Assembly (NCBI RefSeq): GCF_001522585.2 | Contig: NZ_CP013373.1 | Coordinates: forward strand, 2,046,001 to 2,110,000 | Reading direction: 5' to 3' | From: Burkholderia sp. NRF60-BP8 | GTDB taxonomy: Bacteria > Pseudomonadota > Gammaproteobacteria > Burkholderiales > Burkholderiaceae | Length of the DNA stretch: 64,000 bases | Shown here: positions 1 through 8,531 of the stretch, piece by piece | How positions within the stretch are numbered: position 1 is the first letter of the stretch | Layout of the letters: each line of letters opens with the position of its first letter | The notes under the pieces: model-generated | Told to the model about the DNA's origin: nothing | Database searches by the model: none | The model's input: the letters and a program-made list of their open reading frames with translations, nothing else | Made by a program: the position numbers and the translations under genes

Positions 1-1980
1 GACGTTGTAGAGGCCGACCGTGTCCGCGTACAGCATCGGGCCGCCGCGCCACAGCGGGAAGCCATAGCCGGTCAGGTAGACCATGTCGATGTCGGACGCC
101 TTCGACGCGATCTTCTCCTCGAGAATCTTCGCGCCTTCGTTGACGAGCGCGAACACCAGCCGCTCGACGATCTCGTCGTCGCCGATCTTGCGCCGCTCGA
201 CGCCGCGCTCCTTCGAATACGCGACGATCATCTCGTCGACGAGCGACGACGGCTTCGCCTTGCGATCGCCCGGCACGTAGTCGTACCAGCCGGCGCCCGT
301 CTTCTGGCCGAAGCGGCCCTGTTCGCACAGGCGGTCGGCGATCTTCGAATACTGCAGCTCGGGCTGCTCGACGTAGCGCCGCTTGCGGATCGCCCAGCCG
401 ATGTCGTTGCCGGCGAGGTCGCTCATCCGGAACGGCCCCATCGCGAACCCGAACTTCTCGATCGCGCGATCGACCTGCGCGGGCAGCGCGCCTTCCTCGA
501 GCATGAACAGCGCCTGGCGGATGTACTGCTCGATCATCCGGTTGCCGATGAAGCCGTCGCACACACCCGACACGACCGCCGTCTTGCGGATCTTCTTCGC
601 GACCGCCATCACGGTCGCAAGCACGTCCTTCGCGGTCTGCGCGCCGCGCACGACCTCGAGCAGCTTCATCACGTTCGCCGGGCTGAAGAAGTGCATGCCG
701 ACCACGTCCTGCGGACGCTTCGTGAACGCCGCGATCTTGTCGACGTCGAGCGTCGACGTGTTCGACGCGAGGATCGCGCCCGGCTTCGCGACTTCGTCGA
801 GCTTGCGGAACACCTGCTCCTTCACGCCGAGTTCCTCGAATACGGCTTCGACGATCAGATCGGCGTCCTTCAGGTCGTCGTAGGACAGCGTCGGCGCGAT
901 CAGCGCCATGCGCGCGTCGAGCTTCTCCTGCGTGAGCTTGCCCTTCTTCACCTGCGCGTCGTAATTCTTGCGGATCGTCGCGAGGCCGCGCTCGAGCGCC
1001 TCCTGCTTCGTCTCGAGCAGCGTGACGGGCAGCCCCGCGTTGACGAAGTTCATCGCGATCCCGCCGCCCATCGTGCCCGCGCCGATCACGCCGACCCGGC
1101 GGATCTCGCGCAGCGGCGTATCGGCCGGCACGTCGGGAATCTTGCTCGCCGCGCGCTCGCCGAAGAACGCATGGCGCAGCGCGCGGCTTTCCGGCGTCAT
1201 CATCAGCGCGACGAAACCTTCGCGCTCGGCGATGCTGCCCTTGTCGAAACCGTTCAGCACGCCGGCCTCGATCGCGTCGATGCACTTGTGCGGCGCGGGG
1301 AAATTCGGCGCGGCCGCCCGCGCGGAATTGCGCGCGAACTGGATGAAGCCCGCCGCGTTTTCATGGACGATCTTGCGATCGCGCACGCGCGGATGCGGCC
1401 CCTTCTGCGCGCCGACCTTGCGTGCGAACGCGACGGCCGCGTCGAGCAGGTCGCCGTCGGCCATTTCGTCGAACAGCCCGCTCTTCGCGAGTTGCTCCGA
1501 CGGGACCGGCGCGCCCGACACGATCATGTTCAGCGCGGTTTCGAGCCCGACCGCGCGCGGCAGGCGTTGCGTGCCGCCCGCGCCCGGCAGCAGCCCGAGC
1601 TTCACTTCGGGCAGCGCGACCTGCGCGCCGGGCGCCGCGACGCGGTAGTGCGCGCCGAGCGCAAGTTCCAGGCCGCCGCCCATCACGACGCTGTGCAGCG
1701 CCGCGACGACCGGCTTCGCGCTCGCCTCCACCGCACGGATCACGGTGTGCAGCGTCGGCTCCTGCAGGGCCTTCGGCGTATTGAATTCGGTGATGTCGGC
1801 GCCGCCCGAAAACGCGCGGCCCGCGCCGGTCAGCACGATGGCCGTGACCGACGGATCCTGCGCGGCGCGATCGAGCGCGTCCATGACGCCCTGACGGGTC
1901 GACAGGCCGAGCCCGTTGACGGGCGGGTTGTTGAGCGTGACGACGGCCACGCCGTCGCGAGTCGTGTAGTCCACTGCCAT
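1..1980 (-). CDS. 3-hydroxyacyl-CoA dehydrogenase / enoyl-CoA hydratase (FadB/FadJ-like), C-terminus cut by window edge
   Basis: Bifunctional beta-oxidation enzyme that hydrates trans-2-enoyl-CoA and oxidises the 3-hydroxyacyl-CoA with NAD. 660 residues are visible and the end lies outside the window. Residues 1-190 are a crotonase domain, with the oxyanion glycines at about 101-103 and candidate catalytic glutamates at E105 and E125. A Rossmann motif (VGVIGAGTMGGG) begins near 296, and H430 in GMHFFSP is the dehydrogenase catalytic histidine; the remainder is the 3HCDH C-terminal domain. The ATG has a GGAGG seven bases upstream, which fixes the start. The acyl-CoA ligase upstream on the same strand would supply substrate. 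FadB versus FadJ cannot be decided from sequence alone. Confidence 0.93.
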   Translation of the reverse strand, partial: MAVDYTTRDGVAVVTLNNPPVNGLGLSTRQGVMDALDRAAQDPSVTAIVLTGAGRAFSGGADITEFNTPKALQEPTLHTVIRAVEASAKPVVAALHSVVMGGGLELALGAHYRVAAPGAQVALPEVKLGLLPGAGGTQRLPRAVGLETALNMIVSGAPVPSEQLAKSGLFDEMADGDLLDAAVAFARKVGAQKGPHPRVRDRKIVHENAAGFIQFARNSARAAAPNFPAPHKCIDAIEAGVLNGFDKGSIAEREGFVALMMTPESRALRHAFFGERAASKIPDVPADTPLREIRRVGVIGAGTMGGGIAMNFVNAGLPVTLLETKQEALERGLATIRKNYDAQVKKGKLTQEKLDARMALIAPTLSYDDLKDADLIVEAVFEELGVKEQVFRKLDEVAKPGAILASNTSTLDVDKIAAFTKRPQDVVGMHFFSPANVMKLLEVVRGAQTAKDVLATVMAVAKKIRKTAVVSGVCDGFIGNRMIEQYIRQALFMLEEGALPAQVDRAIEKFGFAMGPFRMSDLAGNDIGWAIRKRRYVEQPELQYSKIADRLCEQGRFGQKTGAGWYDYVPGDRKAKPSSLVDEMIVAYSKERGVERRKIGDDEIVERLVFALVNEGAKILEEKIASKASDIDMVYLTGYGFPLWRGGPMLYADTVGLYNV

Positions 1981-2065
1981 CTGCCTGCCTCCATGCATCG
2001 CGCGCCGGATTGGCTGCGCTTCATTGTGCGCGGTCGAACGGCCGCATGTCCGGATGAACGCAGGC

Positions 2066-2095
2066 AGCATACAACGAAAAAGCACGGTCGTTCAA
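2066..2095 (-). promoter_or_regulatory. possible promoter of the fadB-like gene
   Basis: On the minus strand, TTGAAC and TATGCT are separated by 18 bases, about 85 bases before the start codon at 1980. A short inverted repeat (TTCAA-T-TTGAA, 2091-2101) overlaps the -35 side and could be an operator. This is a sequence match only. Confidence 0.35.
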
Positions 2096-2169
2096 TTTGA
2101 ATTTCGTTCCCGATCCGGGGACGGATCGGGCGACCGGTTCGCGGGCCGGGAACGGCCCGGGCGTCGGGC

Positions 2170-3813
2170 TTACGGCTCGCACACCGCCGTCGGCAACACG
2201 TAATCGCGGAACGTCTCGCGCAGCTTCAGCTTCTGCAGCTTGCCGGTCGCGGTGTGCGGCAGCGATTCGACGAACACGACGTCGTCGGGAATCCACCATT
2301 TCGCGACCTTGCCCTCGTAGAACGCGAGCAGCGCGTCGCGGCTCAGGTTCGCGCCTTCGCGCGGCACCACGACGAGCAGCGGCCGCTCGGTCCATTTCGG
2401 GTGCGCGCAGGCGATGCACGCGGCTTCGGCCACCCCCGGGTGCGCGATCGCGACGTTCTCGATGTCGATCGAGCTGATCCACTCGCCGCCCGACTTGATC
2501 ACGTCCTTGCTGCGGTCGGTGATCTGCAGGAAGCCGTCGGGGTCGATCGTCGCGACGTCGCCGGTCGGGAACCAGCCGTCCGACAGCGGCGACGCGTCGC
2601 CGCGAAAGTAGCGGTCGATCACCCACGGCCCGCGCACCTGCAGTTCGCCGAACGCGACGCCGTCCCACGGCAGCTCGCGACCGTCCTCGCCGACGATGCG
2701 CATGTCGACGCCGCAGATCACGCGCCCCTGCTTCTCGAGCAACCGGCGCTGCGCGTCGAGCGGCCGCTGCGACTGCGCCCAGTTGAGCTTCGCGAGCGTG
2801 CCGAGCGGCGACAGCTCGGTCATCCCCCACGCATGGATCACGCGCACGCCGTATTCGTCCTCGAACGTGCGCAGCATCGCGGGCGGGCACGCGGAGCCGC
2901 CGATCACCGTGCGGTTCAGCGTCGAGAAACGCACGCCGGCTTCGCGCATGTAGTTCAGCAGGCCGAGCCACACGGTCGGCACGCCCGCGGAGAACGTCAC
3001 GCGCTCGGCCTCCATCAGCTCGTACAGCGATTTCCCGTCGAGATCCTTGCCGGGCAGCACCAGCTTGCCGCCCGTCAGCGGCACCGCGTACGGCAGCCCC
3101 CATGCGTTGACGTGGAACATCGGCACGACGGGCAGCACGGCGTCCATCGCGGACAGGTTCATCGCGTCGGGCAGCGCGGCGCCGTACGCATGCAGCACGG
3201 TCGATCGATTCGAATACAGCACGCCCTTCGGATTGCCGGTCGTGCCGGACGTGTAGCACAGCCCCGACGCCTGCTGCTCGTCGAGACGCGGCCAGTCGTA
3301 GCGGCCGTCCTCGGCGTCGACGAGCGTTTCGTAGCAGAGGAACGGCGTCGCGCCGGACGGCAGGTGCGCGGCATCCGTCATCGCGATCCAGCCCTTCACG
3401 TGCGGGCATTGCGGCGCGATCGCGTCGACGAGCGGCGCGAAATTGATGTCGAACAGGACGTAGCGGTCTTCCGCGTGATTGACGATGTACGCGATCTGTT
3501 CGGGAAACAGGCGCGGGTTGATCGTGTGGCACACGGCGCCCATCCCGCCGATCCCGTAATACGCCTCGAGATGCCGGTAGCCGTTCCACGCCAGCGTGCC
3601 GACGCGGTCGCCGGTTTCGACGCCGAGCCGCCCGAGCGCCTGCGCCAGCCGCTTCGCGCGGCGTTCGCAATCGCGGTACGTGTAGCGATGCAGGTCGCCT
3701 TCCACGCGCTTCGACACGATCTCCGTGTCGCCTGCGTGCCGCGCGGCATGCGAAATCAGCGACGACACCAGCAGCGGCACATCCATCATCTGGCCCAGCA
3801 ACGGCTTACCCAT
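2170..3813 (-). CDS. long/medium-chain fatty-acyl-CoA ligase (AMP-binding)
   Basis: ATP-dependent acyl-CoA synthetase of 547 residues, adenylating a carboxylic acid and transferring it to CoA. The AMP-binding P-loop [12 protein letters not shown] lies at residues 187-198. The family hinge motif [12 protein letters not shown] and the [12 protein letters not shown] motif follow. The C-terminal catalytic lysine is K525 in HTATGK. The start [16 protein letters not shown] is typical of the branch containing medium/long-chain ligases; the longer upstream reading frame runs into the divergent selO gene and is rejected. It lies just upstream of the beta-oxidation gene on the same strand with a 189-base gap, suggesting a shared fatty-acid (or related acid) catabolic role. 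Chain length is not predictable. Confidence 0.92.
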   Translation of the reverse strand: MGKPLLGQMMDVPLLVSSLISHAARHAGDTEIVSKRVEGDLHRYTYRDCERRAKRLAQALGRLGVETGDRVGTLAWNGYRHLEAYYGIGGMGAVCHTINPRLFPEQIAYIVNHAEDRYVLFDINFAPLVDAIAPQCPHVKGWIAMTDAAHLPSGATPFLCYETLVDAEDGRYDWPRLDEQQASGLCYTSGTTGNPKGVLYSNRSTVLHAYGAALPDAMNLSAMDAVLPVVPMFHVNAWGLPYAVPLTGGKLVLPGKDLDGKSLYELMEAERVTFSAGVPTVWLGLLNYMREAGVRFSTLNRTVIGGSACPPAMLRTFEDEYGVRVIHAWGMTELSPLGTLAKLNWAQSQRPLDAQRRLLEKQGRVICGVDMRIVGEDGRELPWDGVAFGELQVRGPWVIDRYFRGDASPLSDGWFPTGDVATIDPDGFLQITDRSKDVIKSGGEWISSIDIENVAIAHPGVAEAACIACAHPKWTERPLLVVVPREGANLSRDALLAFYEGKVAKWWIPDDVVFVESLPHTATGKLQKLKLRETFRDYVLPTAVCEP

Positions 3814-3990
3814 CGTCTTGTTCTCCCCGAGGATGCGAATCGGTGACCAGCGTGCGGGCCGTTTCCGTACGGAAGCAGTCCGGTGCGCGCCCGTCGGCGG
3901 CCCCGGACGGGCGTGGCGCGCGGTGCGCGGGCCGCCATGCGGGCGGCGCGGCGCCGCCTTACAATATCGGCTTACCCAGAGGCGCTCAAC

Positions 3991-5559
3991 ATGTCGTTTT
4001 CCCGAAGCGCAGCCGATGCGGCTGACACCCTGCCCGACCTCGCCGCGACGCTCGGCGCGCCCGCCGAACATGCGTTCGTCACGCTCGGCGACGCGTTTCA
4101 TACGCGGCTGCCGGCCGCGCCGCTCGCCGCGCCGTACGTCGTCGGCTTTTCCGACGAAGTCGCGCAACTGCTCGACCTGCCGCCCGCGATCGCCGCGCAG
4201 CCCGGCTTCGCCGAGCTGTTCGCCGGCAACCCGACGCGCGACTGGCCCGCGCACGCGATGCCGTACGCGTCGGTCTATTCCGGCCATCAATTCGGCGTAT
4301 GGGCCGGCCAGCTCGGCGACGGCCGCGCGCTGACGATCGGCGAATTGCCCGGCACCGACGGCCGGCGCTACGAACTGCAGATCAAGGGCGGTGGCCGCAC
4401 GCCGTACTCGCGGATGGGCGACGGCCGTGCGGTGCTGCGCTCGTCGATTCGCGAATTCCTGTGCTCGGAAGCGATGCATCACCTCGGCATCCCGACCACG
4501 CGCGCGCTGACGGTGATCGGCTCCGACCAGCCGGTGGTGCGCGAGGAGATCGAGACGGCGGCCGTCGTCACGCGCGTGTCGGAAAGCTTCGTGCGCTTCG
4601 GCCACTTCGAGCACTTCTTCTCGAACGATCGCCCCGATCTGCTGCGCCAGCTTGCCGATCACGTGATCGACCGCTTCTATCCGGCCTGCCGCGACGCGGA
4701 CGATCCGTACCTCGCGCTGCTCGAAGCCGCGACGCTGCGCACGGCCGACCTCGTCGCGCAGTGGCAGGCCGTCGGCTTCTGCCACGGCGTGATGAACACC
4801 GACAACATGTCGATTCTCGGCGTGACCATCGATTACGGTCCGTTCGGCTTCGTCGACGCATTCGACGCGAACCACATCTGCAACCACTCCGATACCGGCG
4901 GCCGCTATGCGTACCGGATGCAGCCGCGCATCGCGCACTGGAACTGCTACTGCCTCGCGCAGGCGCTGCTGCCGCTGATCGGGCTGCAGCACGGGATCGC
5001 CGACGACGATGCACACGCCGAGCGCGCGGTGGACGATGCACAGGCCGTGCTCGCGAAGTTTCCGGAGCGCTTCGGTCCCGCACTCGAACGCGCGATGCGC
5101 GCGAAGCTCGGCCTCGCGCTCGAGCGCGAGAACGACGCCGAGCTCGCGAACAAGCTGCTCGAGACGATGCACGCGAGCCACGCGGATTTCACGTTGACGT
5201 TCCGCCGGCTCGCGCAGGTCTCGAAGCACGACGCGAGCCGCGACGCGCCCGTGCGCGACTTGTTCATCGACCGCGAAGCGTTCGACGCCTGGGCGAACCT
5301 CTACCGGGCGCGGCTGTCCGAGGAAACGCGCGACGACGCGGCTCGCGCGGTTGCAATGAACCGCGCGAACCCCAAATACGTGCTTCGCAACCATCTCGCC
5401 GAAGTCGCGATCCGGCGCGCGAAGGAAAAGGATTTTTCGGAAGTCGAGCGACTCGCGCAGATCCTGCGCCGCCCGTTCGACGAACAACCGGAGCATGAAG
5501 CGTACGCGGCGTTGCCGCCCGACTGGGCCGGGTCGCTCGAAGTGAGCTGCTCGTCGTGA
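3991..5559 (+). CDS. selO: protein adenylyltransferase SelO (YdiU/UPF0061 family)
   Basis: Pseudokinase-fold enzyme that transfers AMP from ATP to protein hydroxyl groups; the E. coli homologue targets redox-linked proteins. 522 residues, slightly longer than the E. coli protein. Motifs present include [20 protein letters not shown] (residues 132-151), the catalytic-loop NTDN (D271) and the metal-binding DYGPFGF (D281). The protein ends in VSCSS: the cysteine at 520 occupies the place of selenocysteine in animal SelO. The ATG at 3991 gives the normal N-terminus; the earlier ATG at 3883 would add 36 low-complexity residues. It diverges from the acyl-CoA ligase and is followed 46 bases later by msrB, another redox repair gene. 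Confidence 0.95.
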   Translation: MSFSRSAADAADTLPDLAATLGAPAEHAFVTLGDAFHTRLPAAPLAAPYVVGFSDEVAQLLDLPPAIAAQPGFAELFAGNPTRDWPAHAMPYASVYSGHQFGVWAGQLGDGRALTIGELPGTDGRRYELQIKGGGRTPYSRMGDGRAVLRSSIREFLCSEAMHHLGIPTTRALTVIGSDQPVVREEIETAAVVTRVSESFVRFGHFEHFFSNDRPDLLRQLADHVIDRFYPACRDADDPYLALLEAATLRTADLVAQWQAVGFCHGVMNTDNMSILGVTIDYGPFGFVDAFDANHICNHSDTGGRYAYRMQPRIAHWNCYCLAQALLPLIGLQHGIADDDAHAERAVDDAQAVLAKFPERFGPALERAMRAKLGLALERENDAELANKLLETMHASHADFTLTFRRLAQVSKHDASRDAPVRDLFIDREAFDAWANLYRARLSEETRDDAARAVAMNRANPKYVLRNHLAEVAIRRAKEKDFSEVERLAQILRRPFDEQPEHEAYAALPPDWAGSLEVSCSS

Positions 5560-5605
5560 CCGCACGACGCGTCCGACCCGACCGACCGATCAGGAGAACC
5601 CTCAC

Positions 5606-6037
5606 ATGTCACACGATTCCGACGACAAAACCTACCCGTACCAGAAGGACGACGCCGAACTGCGCCGGCGCCTGACGCCGATGCAGTACGAGGTCACGCA
5701 GCACGCGGCGACCGAGCGCGCGTTCACCGGCGAATACACCGACACCGAGGACGCCGGCATCTACAAGTGCGTCGTCTGCAGCACGCCGCTGTTCGAATCC
5801 GGCGCCAAGTTCCACTCGGGCTGCGGCTGGCCCAGCTACTTCAAGCCGCTCGACAGCGAGGTGATCGACGAGAAGATCGACTACTCGCACGGGATGGTGC
5901 GCGTCGAGGTGCGCTGCAACCACTGCGGCGCGCATCTGGGCCACGTGTTCGAGGACGGTCCACGCGACCAGACCGGTTTGCGGTACTGCATCAATTCGGC
6001 TGCGTTAAACTTCGAGTCCCGACCCGAAAACGAATGA
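5606..6037 (+). CDS. msrB: peptide-methionine (R)-S-oxide reductase MsrB
   Basis: Reduces the R-epimer of methionine sulfoxide in oxidised proteins, with thioredoxin as electron source. 143 residues, normal length. Two CxxC pairs (C55/C58 and C104/C107) make the structural zinc site; CGWPSY follows at C73; the catalytic cysteine is C128 in [10 protein letters not shown] good ribosome site (AGGAGA) precedes the ATG. It follows selO at 46 bases, so the two are probably cotranscribed as an oxidative-repair pair. No signal peptide is seen, so it acts in the cytosol. Confidence 0.97.
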   Translation: MSHDSDDKTYPYQKDDAELRRRLTPMQYEVTQHAATERAFTGEYTDTEDAGIYKCVVCSTPLFESGAKFHSGCGWPSYFKPLDSEVIDEKIDYSHGMVRVEVRCNHCGAHLGHVFEDGPRDQTGLRYCINSAALNFESRPENE

Positions 6038-6167
6038 GCGGCGCCGGGCGGATCTGCCGGGCGGCCAGCCGCGGGCCGGACCGCCCCGATCCGCGACGGC
6101 GATGCCTGGCGGGTCCCTACAACGATGACAGGCCGCACCGGCGGCCCGTCACGCAGCTGCGAGCGCC

Positions 6168-6698
6168 ATGAAATTCCTGTTCGATCTGTTTCCGATCATC
6201 CTGTTTTTTGTCGCCTTCAAGGTCTGGGGCATCTTTACCGCCACCGCCGTCGCGATCGTCGCGACGCTGGCCCAGGTCGCATGGGTCGCCTTCCGGCACC
6301 GGAAGGTCGACACGATGCTGTGGGTCAGCCTCGGCGTGATCGTCGTGTTCGGTGGCGCCACGCTCGTCCTGCATGACGAGAAATTCATTCAATGGAAACC
6401 GACCGTGCTGTACTGGCTGTTTGCGATCGGGTTGCTCGCCGCGCGTTATGCGTTCAGCAAGAACCTGATCGAGAAGATGATGGGCAAGCAGCTCACGCTG
6501 CCGTCCCCCGTGTGGGACAAGCTGAATCTCGCGTGGGCGCTGTTCTTCGCGGTGCTCGGCGTCGCGAACTTGTACGTGGTGCACAACTTCACCGAATCGC
6601 AATGGGTGAATTTCAAGCTGTTCGGTACGACGGGCGCGATGGTCGTATTCATCATCCTGCAGAGCCTGTGGCTCACGAAGTACCTGAAGGACGAATGA
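6168..6698 (+). CDS. yciB: inner-membrane septation protein A (YciB/IspZ family)
   Basis: 176-residue polytopic inner-membrane protein with about five hydrophobic segments, beginning [20 protein letters not shown]. The family is linked to cell-envelope integrity and septation; in Shigella it is called IspZ. The characteristic PTVLYW and LNLAWALFF stretches are present. It ends one base before the bolA start, so the two are translationally close. The 130 bases upstream contain a GC-rich hairpin-prone stretch but no clear promoter, so it may be read from the msrB transcript. Confidence 0.93.
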   Translation: MKFLFDLFPIILFFVAFKVWGIFTATAVAIVATLAQVAWVAFRHRKVDTMLWVSLGVIVVFGGATLVLHDEKFIQWKPTVLYWLFAIGLLAARYAFSKNLIEKMMGKQLTLPSPVWDKLNLAWALFFAVLGVANLYVVHNFTESQWVNFKLFGTTGAMVVFIILQSLWLTKYLKDE

Positions 6699-6699
6699 C

Positions 6700-7008
6700 A
6701 TGAGCGACGCCTTTCTGCACGCTTCCCCCGACGAACGCATCGCGCTGATCGAAGCGCGCCTCACCGCGTCGCTCGCGCCGCTGTCGCTGACCGTGCGCGA
6801 CGACAGTGCGCAGCACGCAGGCCACGCGGGCGCCGCCGCCGGCGGTCATTTCACGGTCACGATCGTATCGTCCGCGTTCGCGGGCAAGCCGCGCGTCGCA
6901 CGGCACCGGCTGGTGTATGATGCGCTCGCTGATGCGATGCAGCGCGGCATTCACGCGCTCGCGATCGTGGCTTACACGCCCGAAGAATTCAACGAATCTT
7001 CAATCTAG
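6700..7008 (+). CDS. bolA: BolA family protein
   Basis: 102-residue BolA-like protein with the KH-like fold family signature (GGHFTVTIVSSAFAGKPRVARHRLVYDAL). BolA proteins affect cell shape and stress responses and pair with monothiol glutaredoxins in iron-sulfur handling. The start lies one base after the yciB stop, and the following parvulin gene begins 18 bases after its end, so yciB-bolA-parvulin reads as one operon. The invariant late histidine and the RH pair are retained. The paralogue class (BolA versus IbaG) is uncertain from sequence alone. Confidence 0.93.
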   Translation: MSDAFLHASPDERIALIEARLTASLAPLSLTVRDDSAQHAGHAGAAAGGHFTVTIVSSAFAGKPRVARHRLVYDALADAMQRGIHALAIVAYTPEEFNESSI

Positions 7009-7026
7009 TCTCATTAGGAATTCCCG

Positions 7027-7809
7027 ATGATCCTGAAATCCCCCCGCCTGTGGGTCGCGGCGGCTGCTTTTGCAGCGGCACCGGCATTTGCCCAGAACAT
7101 CGCCGTCGTGAACGGCACGCCGATTCCGAAGTCGCGCGCCGACGCGATGGTCGCGCAGCTCGTCCAGCAAGGCCAGACCGACGGCCCGCAACTGCAGCAG
7201 GCCGTGCGCCAGGAACTCGTGAACCGCGAAATCCTGATGCAGGAAGCGATTCGCGAAGGCATCCCGAATCGGCCGGACGTGAAGGCGCAAGTCGCCGTCG
7301 CGCAGCAGACGGTCGTGCTGCGCTCGATGATCGAGAGCTTCCTGAAGAAGAACCAGCCGACCGACGCCGAAGTGAAGGCGCGCTACGACCAGCTCGTCAA
7401 GGGCGTGGGCGGCAACCGCGAGTACCACCTGCACCACATCCTCGTCGACAACGAGCAGCAGGCGAAGGACCTGATCGCGAAGATCAAGGGCGGCGCGAAG
7501 TTCGAGGATCTCGCGAAGCAATACTCGAAGGATCCGGGTTCGGGCAAGAACGGCGGCGATCTCGACTGGTCCGACCCGAAGGCGTACGTGCCGGAATTCG
7601 CGGCGGCCGCACAGAAGCTGCAGAAAGGCCAGATGACCGACACGCCGGTGAAGACGCAGTTCGGCTGGCACATCATCCGCGTCGACGACATCCGCGACAT
7701 CGCACCGCCGCCGTTCGATCAGGTGAAGGCGCAGATCGCGCAGCAGCTCGTGCAGCAGAAGCTGCAGGCGTTCGAGGAAGGTCTGCGCCAGCAGGCGAAG
7801 ATCCAGTAA
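7027..7809 (+). CDS. periplasmic parvulin-type peptidylprolyl isomerase
   Basis: 260-residue protein with a clear signal peptide (cleavage after APAFA, about residue 22). An N-terminal SurA/PpiD-like helical chaperone region (about 25-125) precedes one rotamase domain (about 130-235) that carries the HHILV strand, the NGGDLDW loop and the FGWHIIRV end strand. It should catalyse proline isomerisation and assist folding of exported proteins. A single rotamase domain and short length make it PpiC/PrsA-like rather than SurA, which has two. It is the last gene of the yciB-bolA run and is followed by a strong terminator. Confidence 0.93.
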   Translation: MILKSPRLWVAAAAFAAAPAFAQNIAVVNGTPIPKSRADAMVAQLVQQGQTDGPQLQQAVRQELVNREILMQEAIREGIPNRPDVKAQVAVAQQTVVLRSMIESFLKKNQPTDAEVKARYDQLVKGVGGNREYHLHHILVDNEQQAKDLIAKIKGGAKFEDLAKQYSKDPGSGKNGGDLDWSDPKAYVPEFAAAAQKLQKGQMTDTPVKTQFGWHIIRVDDIRDIAPPPFDQVKAQIAQQLVQQKLQAFEEGLRQQAKIQ

Positions 7810-7837
7810 CGCCGGCGCGCGTCATACACGCATCGAG

Positions 7838-7865
7838 AAGCCGCTCTTCGGAGCGGCTTTTTCTT
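7838..7865 (+). terminator. rho-independent terminator of the yciB-bolA-parvulin operon
   Basis: Perfect 9-bp stem AAGCCGCTC/GAGCGGCTT with a TTCG loop followed by a T-run. Its exact reverse complement recurs at 7921-7945 for the opposite strand. Confidence 0.85.
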
Positions 7866-7918
7866 TGGGCGCGCACGAACATGGGTGTCGAGACGCGGCG
7901 GCGCCTGGCCGACGCGCA

Positions 7919-7945
7919 ATAAAAAGCCGCTCCGAAGAGCGGCTT
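7919..7945 (-). terminator. rho-independent terminator of the purL-acetyltransferase unit
   Basis: Same stem as 7838-7859 in reverse orientation; read on the minus strand it ends in TTTTTATT, 36 bases after the acetyltransferase stop. Confidence 0.8.
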
Positions 7946-7980
7946 TCCCGTGCCGGGCATCGCCCCGCCCGCAGCATTCG

Positions 7981-8526
7981 CTACGCGGGATAAAACACGT
8001 CGCGATAACGCGCTTCGCCCGACGGCAGCGGAGCCGATGCGTCGAACGGCAGCGCGAGGAAATACTCGGGCGGCACGCCCGGAAAGACGATGTCGCCGTG
8101 CGGTTCGAACCCGAAGCGTGCGTAATACGCCGGCTCGCCAAGCACCACGCAGCCGCGCGCGCCGAGCCGCCGCAACGCGTCGAGCCCCGTGCGGACGAGC
8201 CCCGCGCCGATGCTTTTGCGCTGGCAATCGGGCCGCACCGCGAGCGGCGCGAGTCCGTACCACTGCTGGCTGCCGGCCGGCTCGCCGCCGATCGCGACCG
8301 GCGAAAACGCGACGTGCCCGACGATACGCCCGTCGCGCTCCGCGACGAGCGAGACGCTCAGCGCACCGTCTGCGCGCAGCGTCTCGACGATGCGCTGCTC
8401 GAACGCTCCACCCTGCGGCTCGCCCGCGAACGCCGCACGGATCACGCGGCCGATCGCGTCGGCCTCGCCCGCACGTTCGTCGCGCAGCGTGACGACCTCG
8501 ACCGGCGCGTTCGGGTCGAACATCAT
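7981..8526 (-). CDS. GNAT family N-acetyltransferase
   Basis: 181-residue acetyl-CoA-dependent acetyltransferase. The pyrophosphate-binding motif A appears as CQRKSIGAGLVRTGLDAL, preceded by GLAPLAVRP, both typical of the single-domain GNAT group that acetylates small molecules or protein amines. The substrate is unknown. Two adjacent ATG codons (8526 and 8523) follow the purL stop by five bases, and I chose the first; a longer start at 8574 would overlap purL by about 40 bases. Neither has a strong ribosome site, so translation is probably coupled to purL. A minus-strand terminator follows it. Confidence 0.85.
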   Translation of the reverse strand: MMFDPNAPVEVVTLRDERAGEADAIGRVIRAAFAGEPQGGAFEQRIVETLRADGALSVSLVAERDGRIVGHVAFSPVAIGGEPAGSQQWYGLAPLAVRPDCQRKSIGAGLVRTGLDALRRLGARGCVVLGEPAYYARFGFEPHGDIVFPGVPPEYFLALPFDASAPLPSGEARYRDVFYPA

Positions 8527-8531
8527 CCGGA

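Noticed and set aside
691..2100. A long plus-strand open frame (469 codons) opposite the fadB-like gene.
   Set aside because: Arginine/alanine-rich antisense shadow typical of high-GC genes; the minus-strand frame has clear domains and a ribosome site.
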